Below are positions 16,326 to 25,099 of a DNA stretch of 64,000 nt, in pieces (position 1 is the first letter of the stretch; each line of letters starts with the position of its first letter). The translations under genes and the position numbers were made by a program. The DNA lies in NCBI RefSeq assembly GCF_900115155.1, contig NZ_FOVM01000009.1:62001-126000 (forward strand), given 5' to 3'. The notes below the pieces were generated by a model. It saw only the letters and a list, made by a program, of their open reading frames with translations, ran no database searches and had not been told where the DNA came from. Source of the DNA: Mycetocola miduiensis. GTDB taxonomy: Bacteria; Actinomycetota; Actinomycetes; Actinomycetales; Microbacteriaceae.

Positions 16326-17560
16326 AGAAAAGCCTTCCCCTCGCCGCGATAGGTCGGCAGGCGGTCAAGGACCCGGTCGCTGTCGACCACGACGAATTCG
16401 TTGACCCGTTCGCTCAGTTCACCGGATTTCGAGTGCCGTAGCCAGACCCGGTCGCCCGTTACCAGGCTCGATGCTGCTTCGCCGCGAATCGGTGTCTGCA
16501 CTTCACCGGCCATCTCGCGCGGCACCAGCTGAAGCCCCGTCGGCCATTCGAGCCGCGGCATCCGATCCTCGCCAGGAGGCCCGGATGCCACCCAGCCGCC
16601 GCCGAGGATGACCGCCATCGACGGCGCGGGTTTGCGCACGACCGAGAGCGCGAACGAGGCAGCCGGAGCCGGCGAGAACGACCGGTAATTGTCGAACAGG
16701 TGACCGCCGAGAATCCCGCTGCCCGCCGCTATCTCGGTGACCGACTCGTCCTGCGACGTGCTTTCGATCGAACCGGTTCCCCCACCGTTGACGAACTCCA
16801 GCGGGGTGATTTGCCGGACGGCGGCGACCGCTTCGGATCGCCGATCGGTGAGCTCCGCGATCGACCGCCCTTTCATCCAGCGTTTCGTCATGGACCAGGA
16901 ACCCCGGTCACCGAGCCCAGCAATCTGGGCTTCGTACGCCATCATGCCGACGAGAGTGTATCCGGCCCGGGCCTCGACGACACGTGCGAGCGCTGCAGCT
17001 TCATCAGCGGTGCGGACGGGCGAGCGCCACACCCCCACGTGGCCGAGCAGGACCGACGACTGCCATGACACGTCGAGTTCCAGGCAGACGCGTAGGCGTT
17101 CTCGCCGGTTCGGGGGCACACAGGCATCGATGAAGTCGAGGTGCTCGACCGAATCGACCATGAGGGTCACCCGTGCTGCAGCGACGGGGTCGGCGGCAAG
17201 CCTGCGGATGGCGTCGGCGTCGGCGGTCGGATATCCCACCACGACGTCGTCGACCGTTTCGGCGAGCCACAGCGCCTCGGGCAGCGTGAAGGCAAGGACC
17301 CCCGCGTAACCCTCCGTACCGAGCAGTGCGTGAATCAGGCCTCGTACCCGGATCGACTTGCTGGCGACGCGAATGGGTTTCCCGGCGGCTCGGCGAACGA
17401 GGTCGTGGGAGTTGAATCGGAGCGCCCCGAGCTCGAGGACCGCGAGCGGGCTCTCAAGGCCGGCCGTGGCCGCTTCGACGCGCGGCCAGAATTGCGCGGG
17501 GTTCAACCAGGGGGCGGGTGCAGGCGACGCCGGTCCCACTGCGGAGAGCGCTATCACCAC
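16322..17560 (-). CDS. Amino acid deaminase/aldolase (alanine racemase N-fold, D-threonine aldolase-like)
   Basis: 412 residues of a fold-type III PLP protein. RVASKSIRVR holds the PLP lysine, followed by a TIM-barrel with DSVEHLDFID and a C-terminal D-serine dehydratase-like domain. It probably acts on a D-3-hydroxy amino acid such as D-threonine; which one is not clear. The frame is open far upstream but the start is placed at GTG 17560 (or GTG 17557), since AAGGGAG lies just before and the protein similarity begins there. A TAACGT box (minus strand, 17588-17583) is the likely promoter. Operon with the lactone oxidase. Confidence 0.78.
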   Translation of the reverse strand: MVIALSAVGPASPAPAPWLNPAQFWPRVEAATAGLESPLAVLELGALRFNSHDLVRRAAGKPIRVASKSIRVRGLIHALLGTEGYAGVLAFTLPEALWLAETVDDVVVGYPTADADAIRRLAADPVAAARVTLMVDSVEHLDFIDACVPPNRRERLRVCLELDVSWQSSVLLGHVGVWRSPVRTADEAAALARVVEARAGYTLVGMMAYEAQIAGLGDRGSWSMTKRWMKGRSIAELTDRRSEAVAAVRQITPLEFVNGGGTGSIESTSQDESVTEIAAGSGILGGHLFDNYRSFSPAPAASFALSVVRKPAPSMAVILGGGWVASGPPGEDRMPRLEWPTGLQLVPREMAGEVQTPIRGEAASSLVTGDRVWLRHSKSGELSERVNEFVVVDSDRVLDRLPTYRGEGKAFL

Positions 17561-17654
17561 CGGCACTCCCTTCGTCGATTTCCACGTTAGCGGTTTTCGG
17601 ATGCCCGACACCGGCAGCGGTGGCTGTGAAACACCCCCAAACGGGCGTGTTGGT

Positions 17655-17684
17655 TTGACACTGCGCGAGTCACACTCGTAAATG
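17655..17684 (+). promoter_or_regulatory. Promoter of the Ig-repeat membrane protein
   Basis: TTGACA (17655-17660), an 18-bp spacer and TAAATG (17679-17684) precede the GTG at 17693. The transcription start would fall almost on the start codon, so the leader is very short or absent. Confidence 0.55.
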
Positions 17685-17692
17685 GAACGAAG

Positions 17693-19828
17693 GTGGGGAT
17701 TTTCAGTTCTGCTCGACGTGATGGGGGCCGGTCGGTCAAGCTGACCAGGCCGCGCATGCGAGCCCTTTGGCCCATGTTCCCGGGGCTTGCCGCGGCATCC
17801 ATTACCGTTCTTCTCGTTCTCGCCGCGTTCCCGGGCGCCGCTAGTGCCCAACCAGATCCAGAGCCGCGTTCACTCGACGACGACGCGCCGACGATCACAT
17901 CGCCCGTACAGGGATCCTTCCTCGGTTCGGCGAGCGCCGTCATCACCGGGACGAAAGTGGCCGGTTCCGAGGTCCAGATCCTCGCCGGAACGTCGCGAAC
18001 GAACGTGTGCACCATCCGCAGCACCGCCACCGATTACTCCTGTGCCGTCTCCCGACTCCCCAGCGGCCCTGACATCCGGCTGACCGCCGTGCAACTTGTC
18101 GCCGGGAGCAAGAACGTCGAGTCTGAGACGGTGCTGGTGGATGTTCTTGCTCCGCCCACCATCGCCGGAGCATCTCCCCTGCTGACCGGCGGTCTTGTCC
18201 GGGGCGGCGGCTACCCCAACGCACATATCACCCTGTCCGTGGACGGCGGACCGTCGTGGTCGTTCCCGGCGGGATCGGATGGCACCTGGGCCTATGTGAT
18301 GCCGCGCGATCTCGGTAGTGGCATGTACACCCTCACCGCCAGCCAGTCCACCTCCTTCAGCCAGGGCAGCTCGTCCGACTCCAGCGCGAGCCGCACCATC
18401 CTGCTCGACGTCGACGCGCCTGACGCCCCGGCTGTAACGTCCCCCGCCCCCGGGAGCACGATCTCCCCGACGGGCGTGCTGTACTCCGGCACCGGTGAAG
18501 ACGGCGCAACCGTGAACGTCTTCGCACTCACCGCATCCGGCGTCGACGTGGCGCTCTGTTCCACTCCCGTGTCCGGCGGCGTCTGGTCGTGCTCGGGTAG
18601 GCGCCTGCCCGCGGGATCGGGAAAGGTAACGGTGACCGCGTTCCAGACGGATGCCGCCGGCAACCCGGGTGCAGGAAGCACTCCGCTCACTGTCACGGTC
18701 GCGCGACCTGCGACGGCAGCGCCGCAGGTCGTCCCGTCGCCGAGCCCCAGCGATGACGCTGCCGTAGCCCCCGTCGTGCCGCCCGCGTCGACGCCAACGC
18801 CGACTCCGGCCCCGGCCGTCCCGTCACCTCCCGTTCCCGAGACGGAGCCGCCCGCGGCCGGAAGCTGGGACGCCGCCACACCGTTCACGAAAGCGGTGCC
18901 GTCGGCCGTCGCGACCACCGACCTGTCCTGGCTCCGGGCATTGGTCCTCGCCGCCGTTGCGATCCTCCTCTTGCTCGTCCCCGCACGGATGCTCGCCACC
19001 ACGGTCGGCCCGCGCCGGGGCCTGCGTTCCTCCCTGTCACTCACCGGCCGAAACCGCGTGCCGACCCACGACGACCCAGCCCCGGTCCTCACCGGGCCCG
19101 GTGAGCGTGTCACGTCTGCGCTCCTGGTCGGCCTGGCCGCTGCGATCGTCCTTTTCGCCACCCCCGTGCACGGCGAGCCCGAATACCTTCGTGTCCTGCT
19201 GGCATCCGTGATCGCGCTGGCTACGATCAACCTTGTCGCGACCACCGTGCCGGCACTCTTCGCTGCCCGGCTGCCGACCGGGCCGGCCCGGATCGCCCTG
19301 TCGCCACGGCTGCTCCTCTCGGTTGCAGCCGTTGCGCTGGTCTCGCGGGTCCTGGATCTGCAGCCCGCGCTGCTGTTCGGCATCGTGTTCACCGTCACAG
19401 CGATCTCAGGAAGGCGGTCAGCGCGGGGAATTGTCGCGGGCATCCGGATCGGTGCTGTCTTCACGGCGGGCATCATCGCCTGGCTCGCGTCCACACTCCT
19501 CGGCTCGCCGCCCGGATTCTTCGGGTCGCTCTTGACCGAGACGGCCAATATCGCTGCGATGGCCGGCGTAGGCTCGGCAGCCGTGTTGCTCATCCCGCTC
19601 GGAAAGCTGGACGGACGGGCGCTGCTGGTGTGGTCTCGGCCCACCTGGTTCCTGTCGACGACCGTCGTGCTGACCGTGCTTTTCGCGCTCCTCGCTCCTG
19701 TGTTCGACGTGTGGGAGACCAGCGGTGAGGTCATCGTCGGATTCCTGATTGTGCTCGGTTTCGGCGCCGTCGGCCTCTCGCTGTGGATCTGGCGACGGCT
19801 CATCCAGCCCGCCCTCACCGCCGACTGA
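17693..19828 (+). CDS. Surface protein with Ig-like repeats and a multi-pass membrane C terminus
   Basis: 711 residues. A long basic N terminus leads to a signal peptide ending AASA (about residue 52). Three beta-sandwich modules follow (about 58-145, 155-240, 248-335) with the recurring pattern S-P-x-x-G-S / G-x-G-x-x-G-A-x-V; they look like bacterial Ig-like domains. A Pro/Thr/Ser linker (about 340-400) connects to about nine transmembrane segments that fill the last 300 residues. No catalytic motif is seen. An extracellular binding or adhesion part fused to a membrane bundle is an uncommon arrangement. Function unknown; the start GTG is chosen from the promoter. Confidence 0.7.
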   Translation: MGIFSSARRDGGRSVKLTRPRMRALWPMFPGLAAASITVLLVLAAFPGAASAQPDPEPRSLDDDAPTITSPVQGSFLGSASAVITGTKVAGSEVQILAGTSRTNVCTIRSTATDYSCAVSRLPSGPDIRLTAVQLVAGSKNVESETVLVDVLAPPTIAGASPLLTGGLVRGGGYPNAHITLSVDGGPSWSFPAGSDGTWAYVMPRDLGSGMYTLTASQSTSFSQGSSSDSSASRTILLDVDAPDAPAVTSPAPGSTISPTGVLYSGTGEDGATVNVFALTASGVDVALCSTPVSGGVWSCSGRRLPAGSGKVTVTAFQTDAAGNPGAGSTPLTVTVARPATAAPQVVPSPSPSDDAAVAPVVPPASTPTPTPAPAVPSPPVPETEPPAAGSWDAATPFTKAVPSAVATTDLSWLRALVLAAVAILLLLVPARMLATTVGPRRGLRSSLSLTGRNRVPTHDDPAPVLTGPGERVTSALLVGLAAAIVLFATPVHGEPEYLRVLLASVIALATINLVATTVPALFAARLPTGPARIALSPRLLLSVAAVALVSRVLDLQPALLFGIVFTVTAISGRRSARGIVAGIRIGAVFTAGIIAWLASTLLGSPPGFFGSLLTETANIAAMAGVGSAAVLLIPLGKLDGRALLVWSRPTWFLSTTVVLTVLFALLAPVFDVWETSGEVIVGFLIVLGFGAVGLSLWIWRRLIQPALTAD

Positions 19829-19850
19829 CATCCTGCGGGTCTGCCCCGGC

Positions 19851-19896
19851 CGGTACTCGCCTGTCGGTACTGGCCTGCTTGTCGGTACTGGCCTGT
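19851..19896 (+). repeat. Three short tandem repeats before the DNA polymerase gene
   Basis: CGGTACTSGCCTGT occurs at 19851-19864, 19865-19882 (with a CTT insertion before GT) and 19883-19896, followed by a partial CGGT. They fill the gap between the two genes just upstream of the polymerase start and could be slippage products or binding sites. Confidence 0.6.
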
Positions 19897-19921
19897 CGGT
19901 GGCGAACGGGAGAATGGACGG

Positions 19922-21586
19922 GTGTTCATTGTTCTGGCAGGGTCCCCACGTGGCGGCATCACGCTGACGGAACTTACTCCAGAGGGCGTCGCGTCTGCAC
20001 CCCTCCGCCTCGACGGGGCCGGACTCCTCACCGCCGTGGCCAGTCGTGAGCCACAACGGCCGCGGTGGGTGTGGAGCGACACGGCCCTCTGGTACCCGGC
20101 GCTTCTCCAAGCGGGACTGCGGGTCGAGCGCTCACAGGATCTCCGACTGGCGCACCGCATTCTGAAACTCGCCGAGGCGACGAAGGGCACAGCCCTGCGG
20201 GACGCCCCAGCGAACGCGTGGGACGGTTCCGCGGTCCCTCCCGGCGATCACGCGAACACGCTGTTCGACGACGGGGCGTCAGAGAACGGCGCCGATCCCA
20301 TCGCAGAATTCCTGTTGCAGCGCCACACACTCGACGACGTGGCGCGCACCGACCCAGCGAAGGCAGCGCGCCTCCAGTTGCTGCTGGCGGCTGAGTCCTG
20401 CGGCGCCTTGATCGCCGAGGAGATGCGGTTCACCGGCATGCCCTGGCGCAGGGACGTTCACGCCGCAACGCTCGAGGAGGCACTCGGGCCGCGTCCGCAG
20501 TTCGGCGGGCGACCCGCGAAGCTCGAGGGTCTGGCCGACCGGATCCGCGTCGCACTGGACAACCCGGCGCTCAACCCTGATTCGCAACCGGATCTGCTCC
20601 GCTCGTTGAAGAGGGCGGGCCTGCCTGTGACGGGAACAAGCAAATGGGAGCTGCGCGAGTTGCGGCATCCCGCCATCGAACCGTTGCTGGAATTCAAGAA
20701 AGGCGCCCGGCTGTTGTCCGCGAACGGCTGGGCGTGGATGGACGCGTGGGTGCAGAACGGACGGTTCCATCCCGAGTACGTCGTTGGTGGGGTGGTCACC
20801 GGCCGGTGGGCCACCCGGGGCGGAGGCGCCCTCCAGTTGCCAGCCGAGGTCCGCGGAGCGGTGCACGCCGATGAGGGCTGGTCGCTCGTCGTGGCGGACG
20901 CCGCCCAGCTGGAACCTCGAATCATCGCGGCGATGTCCCGCGATGAAGCCATGGCTGCGGCCGGCCGCAAACGTGACCTCTACCAGGGCCTCGTCGACGC
21001 TGGCGTCGTCGACACCCGCGCGCACGCGAAGATCGCGATGCTCGGTGCGCTCTACGGGGCGACCAGCGGTGAAAGCGCCCGGCTCATGCCGCGGCTGACC
21101 CGTGCGTTCCCGCGGGTGATTGGCCTCGTCGAGGCTGCGGCCCGCGCCGGGGAACGCGGTGAGCAGGTGAGCACGTGGCTCGGTCGCAGCTCCCCCCTGC
21201 CCGGTGACGACTGGGCAGGCGCTGACGCCGTTCCGTCGACGGATGCCCCGGCGGCGGACGACCGGCGGGCGCGTCAGGCGGCTCGTGACTGGGGACGCTT
21301 CACTCGCAACTTCGTCGCCCAGGGCACCGCGGCGGAGTGGGCGATGTGCTGGATGGCCGGGCTGCGCCAACGACTCCGCGCCCTCGCCGACGAGCGGGGC
21401 GAACCGCACCTGGTGCTCTTCCTGCACGATGAGGTCATGGTGCACACGCCCGCCCACCTCGCTGACGCGGTCACAATCGCCGTGACTGAGGCCGCGGACG
21501 ACGCCGGTCGCCTGCTTTTCGGAAACTTCCCGGTCGATTTCGCGCTGACGGTCGCTACGGTGTCGAGTTACGACCAGGCCAAGTAG
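19922..21586 (+). CDS. Stand-alone family-A DNA polymerase (PolA paralogue, degenerate exonuclease)
   Basis: 554 residues of a PolI-like enzyme without a 5' nuclease domain. Polymerase motifs are intact: TGRWATRGGGALQLP; motif A DAAQLEPR (D326); motif B K370...YG379; motif C HDEV (D503). The N-terminal part aligns with the proofreading domain only loosely; I see no acidic DxE at motif I (the protein begins MFIVLAGSPRGG), so exonuclease activity is doubtful. Annotation pipelines call this actinobacterial family 'bifunctional 3'-5' exonuclease/DNA polymerase'. GTG start at 19922. Role unknown, perhaps repair or translesion synthesis. The 3' end overlaps the convergent transporter by 32 nt. Confidence 0.8.
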   Translation: MFIVLAGSPRGGITLTELTPEGVASAPLRLDGAGLLTAVASREPQRPRWVWSDTALWYPALLQAGLRVERSQDLRLAHRILKLAEATKGTALRDAPANAWDGSAVPPGDHANTLFDDGASENGADPIAEFLLQRHTLDDVARTDPAKAARLQLLLAAESCGALIAEEMRFTGMPWRRDVHAATLEEALGPRPQFGGRPAKLEGLADRIRVALDNPALNPDSQPDLLRSLKRAGLPVTGTSKWELRELRHPAIEPLLEFKKGARLLSANGWAWMDAWVQNGRFHPEYVVGGVVTGRWATRGGGALQLPAEVRGAVHADEGWSLVVADAAQLEPRIIAAMSRDEAMAAAGRKRDLYQGLVDAGVVDTRAHAKIAMLGALYGATSGESARLMPRLTRAFPRVIGLVEAAARAGERGEQVSTWLGRSSPLPGDDWAGADAVPSTDAPAADDRRARQAARDWGRFTRNFVAQGTAAEWAMCWMAGLRQRLRALADERGEPHLVLFLHDEVMVHTPAHLADAVTIAVTEAADDAGRLLFGNFPVDFALTVATVSSYDQAK

Positions 21587-22274
21587 CGCGTGGGGTCACG
21601 TCAGCCGGTGCGGGTCGCTCGCCGGTGAGAACCGACACAGGCACAGGGAACGCCTCACCCTTCCACGCTTGGAGCCCTTCACCGATTGCGAAGGCGGCGA
21701 TCACGAGCGCGGCGATCGAATCCGCCCAAGCCCAACTGAACAGAGTGTTGAGCAGCAGCCCGGCGAGGAGCGTGGCGGACAGGTAGCTGCAGATCAGGGT
21801 CTGCTTCGAGTCGGCGATCGCTGATGCCGACCCGAGCTCCCTTCCGGCGCGGCGCTCGAACCAGCTCAGGAACGGCATCGCAATCAAGCTGACAGCGGCG
21901 AGGAGGATGCCGACGGCGCTGTGTTCCGCATCACGCACGCCGAAGAGGGACAGCAATGCGTCGACGCTGACGTAGGCGGCGAGGCCGAAGAAGGAGAACG
22001 CGATGACCCGCAACGCGACCTTTTCACGCTTCTGGGGGTCGGATGCTGTGAACTGCCAGGCCACCGCGGCGGCCGACAACACTTCAACGATCGAGTCTAG
22101 GCCGAACCCGATGAGGGCGGCGGAGGATGCCACGGCTCCGGCTGCCAGGGCGATGATCGCCTCGAGAATGTTGTAGGTGATCGTGATGGCAACGATCAGC
22201 CGGATGCGGCGTTGCAACGCCGCCCTGCGGGGCATCCCGGGCATCCGGTCGAGACCACGTGTGGTCGCGCTCAT
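21555..22274 (-). CDS. Cation diffusion facilitator family transporter
   Basis: A 239-residue membrane protein with six predicted helices and no cytoplasmic C-terminal metallochaperone-like domain. Candidate metal residues are D60 and E64 in GFGLDSIVEVLS (helix 2) and the aspartate of WADSIAALVIA (helix 5), the positions used by CDF zinc/cation antiporters. The start at 22274 is supported by TATCGT 6 nt upstream (minus strand, 22286-22281), a leaderless promoter. A longer open frame runs into the tRNA and is not real. Metal specificity unknown. Confidence 0.8.
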   Translation of the reverse strand: MSATTRGLDRMPGMPRRAALQRRIRLIVAITITYNILEAIIALAAGAVASSAALIGFGLDSIVEVLSAAAVAWQFTASDPQKREKVALRVIAFSFFGLAAYVSVDALLSLFGVRDAEHSAVGILLAAVSLIAMPFLSWFERRAGRELGSASAIADSKQTLICSYLSATLLAGLLLNTLFSWAWADSIAALVIAAFAIGEGLQAWKGEAFPVPVSVLTGERPAPADVTPRATWPGRNSTP

Positions 22275-22412
22275 ACTTTGACGATACAGCGGGCGCTGAC
22301 CGCCAAACACCCTCGGGGTGCCCCCACCCGGATGCCGACATCGCCGAACGCTCTCAGCAGAGTCACGACGTCGGTGCCTGAACGTCGGGTTTCCTGGTCT
22401 TTCTGTCCGGGC

Positions 22413-22488
22413 TGGTACCCCCGGTGGGACTCGAACCCACACTGGAGCGATTTTAAGTCGCCTGTCTCTGCCATTGGACTACGGGGGC
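22413..22488 (-). tRNA. tRNA-Leu(UAA) with a short, class I variable loop
   Basis: A 73-nt cloverleaf with an encoded CCA (22415-22413). Acceptor GCCCCCG / CGGGGGT (G1-U72 wobble), D arm GTCC...AGAC with one mismatch, anticodon stem GGCGA / TCGCT, loop CTTAAAA giving anticodon UAA, variable loop CCAGT of 5 nt, T arm GTGGG / CCCAC, discriminator A73. Anticodon, TTAAAAT loop and A73 fit leucine, but the long variable arm of normal bacterial tRNA-Leu is missing. It might instead be a special-purpose or pseudo tRNA. Confidence 0.8.
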
Positions 22489-22501
22489 ATGCCTGAATAG
22501 C

Positions 22502-23494
22502 TTATTGCGCGGGACCGGGAGCATCTGACGCTCCCCCGGCAGCCTGAGGGGTTACGACGACTTTGCCGAGCGCACGCCCCTCACCGACCGTCGCGAGCGC
22601 CTGGGGCACCTCGTCAATCGAGAAGGTGCGGTCGATGTGGATGCGCACCTCACCGGCGATGCACCGCTCCGCGACCGGCCCGAAGTATTCCGGACCCTCC
22701 CTCGCCACGAGGATCCCCAGCCGCCGCCCGGTGAGCGCTGCGGCGGCCGCTCCGACGGTCGCCACCCGCAGGAGTGCACGAACGGTTCCGCCGACACAGA
22801 GATAACGGCCCCCGCGAGCCAGCGCCCGCCGGTAAGCGAACACGGATCGGTAGGCGACGAGATCCAGAACAAGATCGAACGGCTCCTGCCGGGTGAAGTC
22901 CTCTTTGCGGTAGTCGAGGACCTCGTCGGCACCGACATCGCGCATGAACGCGAGCTTGCCCGCATTGTCGACACCGGTGACATGTGCCCCGGCGAGCGAG
23001 GCAAGTTGGATGGCGAACGCGCCGGCCCCTCCCCCCGCGCCGTTGATGAGCACTCGCTGGCCCGGCCGTGCGATCGCTGTCCCCTGAACCGCGATCGCCC
23101 CCGACTGAGGCAGCGTCGACGCTTCGACGAAGCTCAACTGTGCGGGTTTACGCACGAGCGATGCTTCAGCTGCCACAGCGAACTCGGCGAAACCGCCCAT
23201 AAGGCGCAGGTTGTCCCCGTAGACCTCGTCCCCAACGCGGAACCGCGTCACCCCGGATCCGACCGCTGCGATCCGTCCCGCGATGTCGGAGCCCAGCACC
23301 GGCCGCGCGGGAGTTCGCAGCCCGCCGATCCGCGCGTACGCCGGTTTGCCCATCAGGGACTCCCAGTCGGACAGGTTGACCGAGGTAGCCGCGACTTCGA
23401 CGAGCACCTGATTCGCTCCTGGTACGGGTACCGAAACCTCTTCCACCCGCAGCATGTCAGACAGCCCGTAGCGGTCGTAGACAACCGCCTTCAT
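22502..23494 (-). CDS. NAD(P)-dependent alcohol dehydrogenase, MDR quinone-oxidoreductase type
   Basis: 330 residues of the zinc-independent branch of the medium-chain dehydrogenase/reductase family. The N-terminal GroES-like domain (about 1-125) contains VPGANQVLVEVAATSVNLSD; the Rossmann domain has NGAGGGAGAFAIQLA for NAD(P)H and GVDNAGKLAFMRDVGADEVLDY (about residues 176-197). The cysteine ligands of zinc-dependent alcohol dehydrogenases are absent. It likely reduces a quinone or enone. No clear Shine-Dalgarno is seen before the ATG. Lies between the tRNA and the ndh terminator. Confidence 0.83.
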   Translation of the reverse strand: MKAVVYDRYGLSDMLRVEEVSVPVPGANQVLVEVAATSVNLSDWESLMGKPAYARIGGLRTPARPVLGSDIAGRIAAVGSGVTRFRVGDEVYGDNLRLMGGFAEFAVAAEASLVRKPAQLSFVEASTLPQSGAIAVQGTAIARPGQRVLINGAGGGAGAFAIQLASLAGAHVTGVDNAGKLAFMRDVGADEVLDYRKEDFTRQEPFDLVLDLVAYRSVFAYRRALARGGRYLCVGGTVRALLRVATVGAAAAALTGRRLGILVAREGPEYFGPVAERCIAGEVRIHIDRTFSIDEVPQALATVGEGRALGKVVVTPQAAGGASDAPGPAQ

Positions 23495-23582
23495 GAGAGG
23501 GCGCTGTCGAACGCCGCACGCCCGAGAGGGAACATGCCAGCAAGTGTAGTGAGCCAGGGATGCCGACGACCCGGTTAATGAT

Positions 23583-23616
23583 GATGAGCCCGGTCCATTC
23601 CCGGACCGGGCTCATC
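23583..23616 (-). terminator. Terminator of ndh
   Basis: GATGAGCCCGGTCC (23583-23596) and GGACCGGGCTCATC (23603-23616) form a perfect 14-bp stem with a 6-nt loop, 12 nt after the ndh stop codon on the minus strand. Confidence 0.75.
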
Positions 23617-23628
23617 ACTCATACCGCG

Positions 23629-25056
23629 CTACTTCGACGCGGCGACGGATTCCTTCTCGATGGCCGGCTTCGCTACCTTCTTGACGGCCGGCTTCTTGAG
23701 GGCTTCAACCGGCTTGACCGTATCCGCGGCGGCGGGCGGCTTCGGACGGGAGGCGAACTCCTCGAAAGCGGCCCGAGGCGTCTGCACAGCGATCAGGCTC
23801 ACAATGTCGCGGCCCAGGAAGAAGTTGGTGACCCATCCCACGATGACGCGGATCTTGCGCTCCCAGGTCGGCATGGCCAGACCGTGGTAGGCACGGTGCG
23901 CAAGCCAGGCAGGGAAGCCCTTGATGGCGATCTTGCCGGACTGGAAGACACCAACGCCAAGACCGAGGCCGGCGACGGCGCCCGCGTTCTTGTGGACGTA
24001 CTGCTTCGGGTCCTCGTTGCGGAGGACCGCGACGATGTTCTTCGCCATGAGCTTGCCCTGGCGAACGGCGTGCTGGGCGTTCGGCACGCAGTAGCCGCCA
24101 ACGCCGCCACCGGAAAGGTCGGGGACCGCAGACACGTCACCGGCACCCCACGCATCCGGGACGATCTCGTCGTCGGTGCCGACGCGGAGGTCCGGGCGCA
24201 CAACGAGACGGCCGCGCTCTTCGATCGGGAGGTCGGTGTTACGGACGATCTGCGGGTTGGCCATGACGCCAGCGGTCCAGATGATGAGGTCGGACTCGAA
24301 CGTCTCACCGGTCGACAGCTCGATCTTGCCGTTGACGGCTGAGGTCAGCTGGGTGTCGAGGTGAACGAGAGCGCCGCGCTCGGCGAGGTTCTTGAGCACC
24401 CAGTGGCTGGTCTTCTCGCTGACCTCGGGCATGATTCGCCCCATCGCCTCGATGAGGTGGAACTCGACCTCTTCGAATGTGATCTCGGGGTAGTTCTTGA
24501 GCAGCGCGCTCGCGAAGGAGCGGAGTTCGGCGAAGACTTCGATGCCGGCGAAGCCGCCACCGACGACGACGAAGTTGAGCAGGCGTGCGCGCTCAGGTCC
24601 GGCCGGGAGGGTGGCTGCCTTGTCGAAGTTCGACAGGACGCGGTCGCGGATCGCGACAGCCTCTTCGATCGTCTTGAGGCCGATCGCCTCGTCGGCGACA
24701 CCCGGGATCGGGAACGTGCGTGACACAGCGCCGGCGGTGACCACGACGATGTCGTAGTTGAACTCCCATGGCTCGCCCACGGCTGGGAGGATCGTCGCCT
24801 TCTTCTGGGCGTGGTTGATGTTGGTGACCTTGGCCGTGAGGATGTTCGTCTTCTTGAGGTGACGGCGTTGGGCGACGACCGCGTGACGCGGTTCGATCGA
24901 CCCTGCTGCCACTTCGGGGAGGAACGGCTGGTAGGTCATGTACGGAAGCGGGTCAACGACGGTGACCTCTGCTTCTCCATGACGCAGCCACTTTTCAAGC
25001 TTCCATGCGGTGTAAAAACCGGCATAGCCGCCACCGACAATCAAAATTTTTGGCAC
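23629..25056 (-). CDS. ndh: Type II NADH dehydrogenase
   Basis: 475 residues of non-proton-pumping NADH:quinone oxidoreductase (NDH-2). The FAD motif KILIVGGGYAGFYTA is at the extreme N terminus, and the NADH-binding motif VVVGGGFAGIEVFAEL lies near residue 170. AWGAGDVSAVPD is the second FAD contact, and WERKIRVIVGWVTNFFLGRD provides the membrane-associated helix. A Lys/Ala/Pro-rich tail of about 40 residues ends the protein. The GTG at 25056 is preceded by AGGAG. A likely -10 box TAGCCT lies just inside the 3' end of the protease gene. Confidence 0.9.
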   Translation of the reverse strand: MPKILIVGGGYAGFYTAWKLEKWLRHGEAEVTVVDPLPYMTYQPFLPEVAAGSIEPRHAVVAQRRHLKKTNILTAKVTNINHAQKKATILPAVGEPWEFNYDIVVVTAGAVSRTFPIPGVADEAIGLKTIEEAVAIRDRVLSNFDKAATLPAGPERARLLNFVVVGGGFAGIEVFAELRSFASALLKNYPEITFEEVEFHLIEAMGRIMPEVSEKTSHWVLKNLAERGALVHLDTQLTSAVNGKIELSTGETFESDLIIWTAGVMANPQIVRNTDLPIEERGRLVVRPDLRVGTDDEIVPDAWGAGDVSAVPDLSGGGVGGYCVPNAQHAVRQGKLMAKNIVAVLRNEDPKQYVHKNAGAVAGLGLGVGVFQSGKIAIKGFPAWLAHRAYHGLAMPTWERKIRVIVGWVTNFFLGRDIVSLIAVQTPRAAFEEFASRPKPPAAADTVKPVEALKKPAVKKVAKPAIEKESVAASK

Positions 25057-25099
25057 GGTGAAAATTCTCCTACTGGGGGGTCGCACGGACTCAAGCAGG

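Noticed and set aside
18292-20190. 632-codon minus-strand frame over the Ig-repeat gene
   Set aside because: Low-complexity Ser/Arg/Thr translation, antisense to a protein with signal peptide and clear modules.
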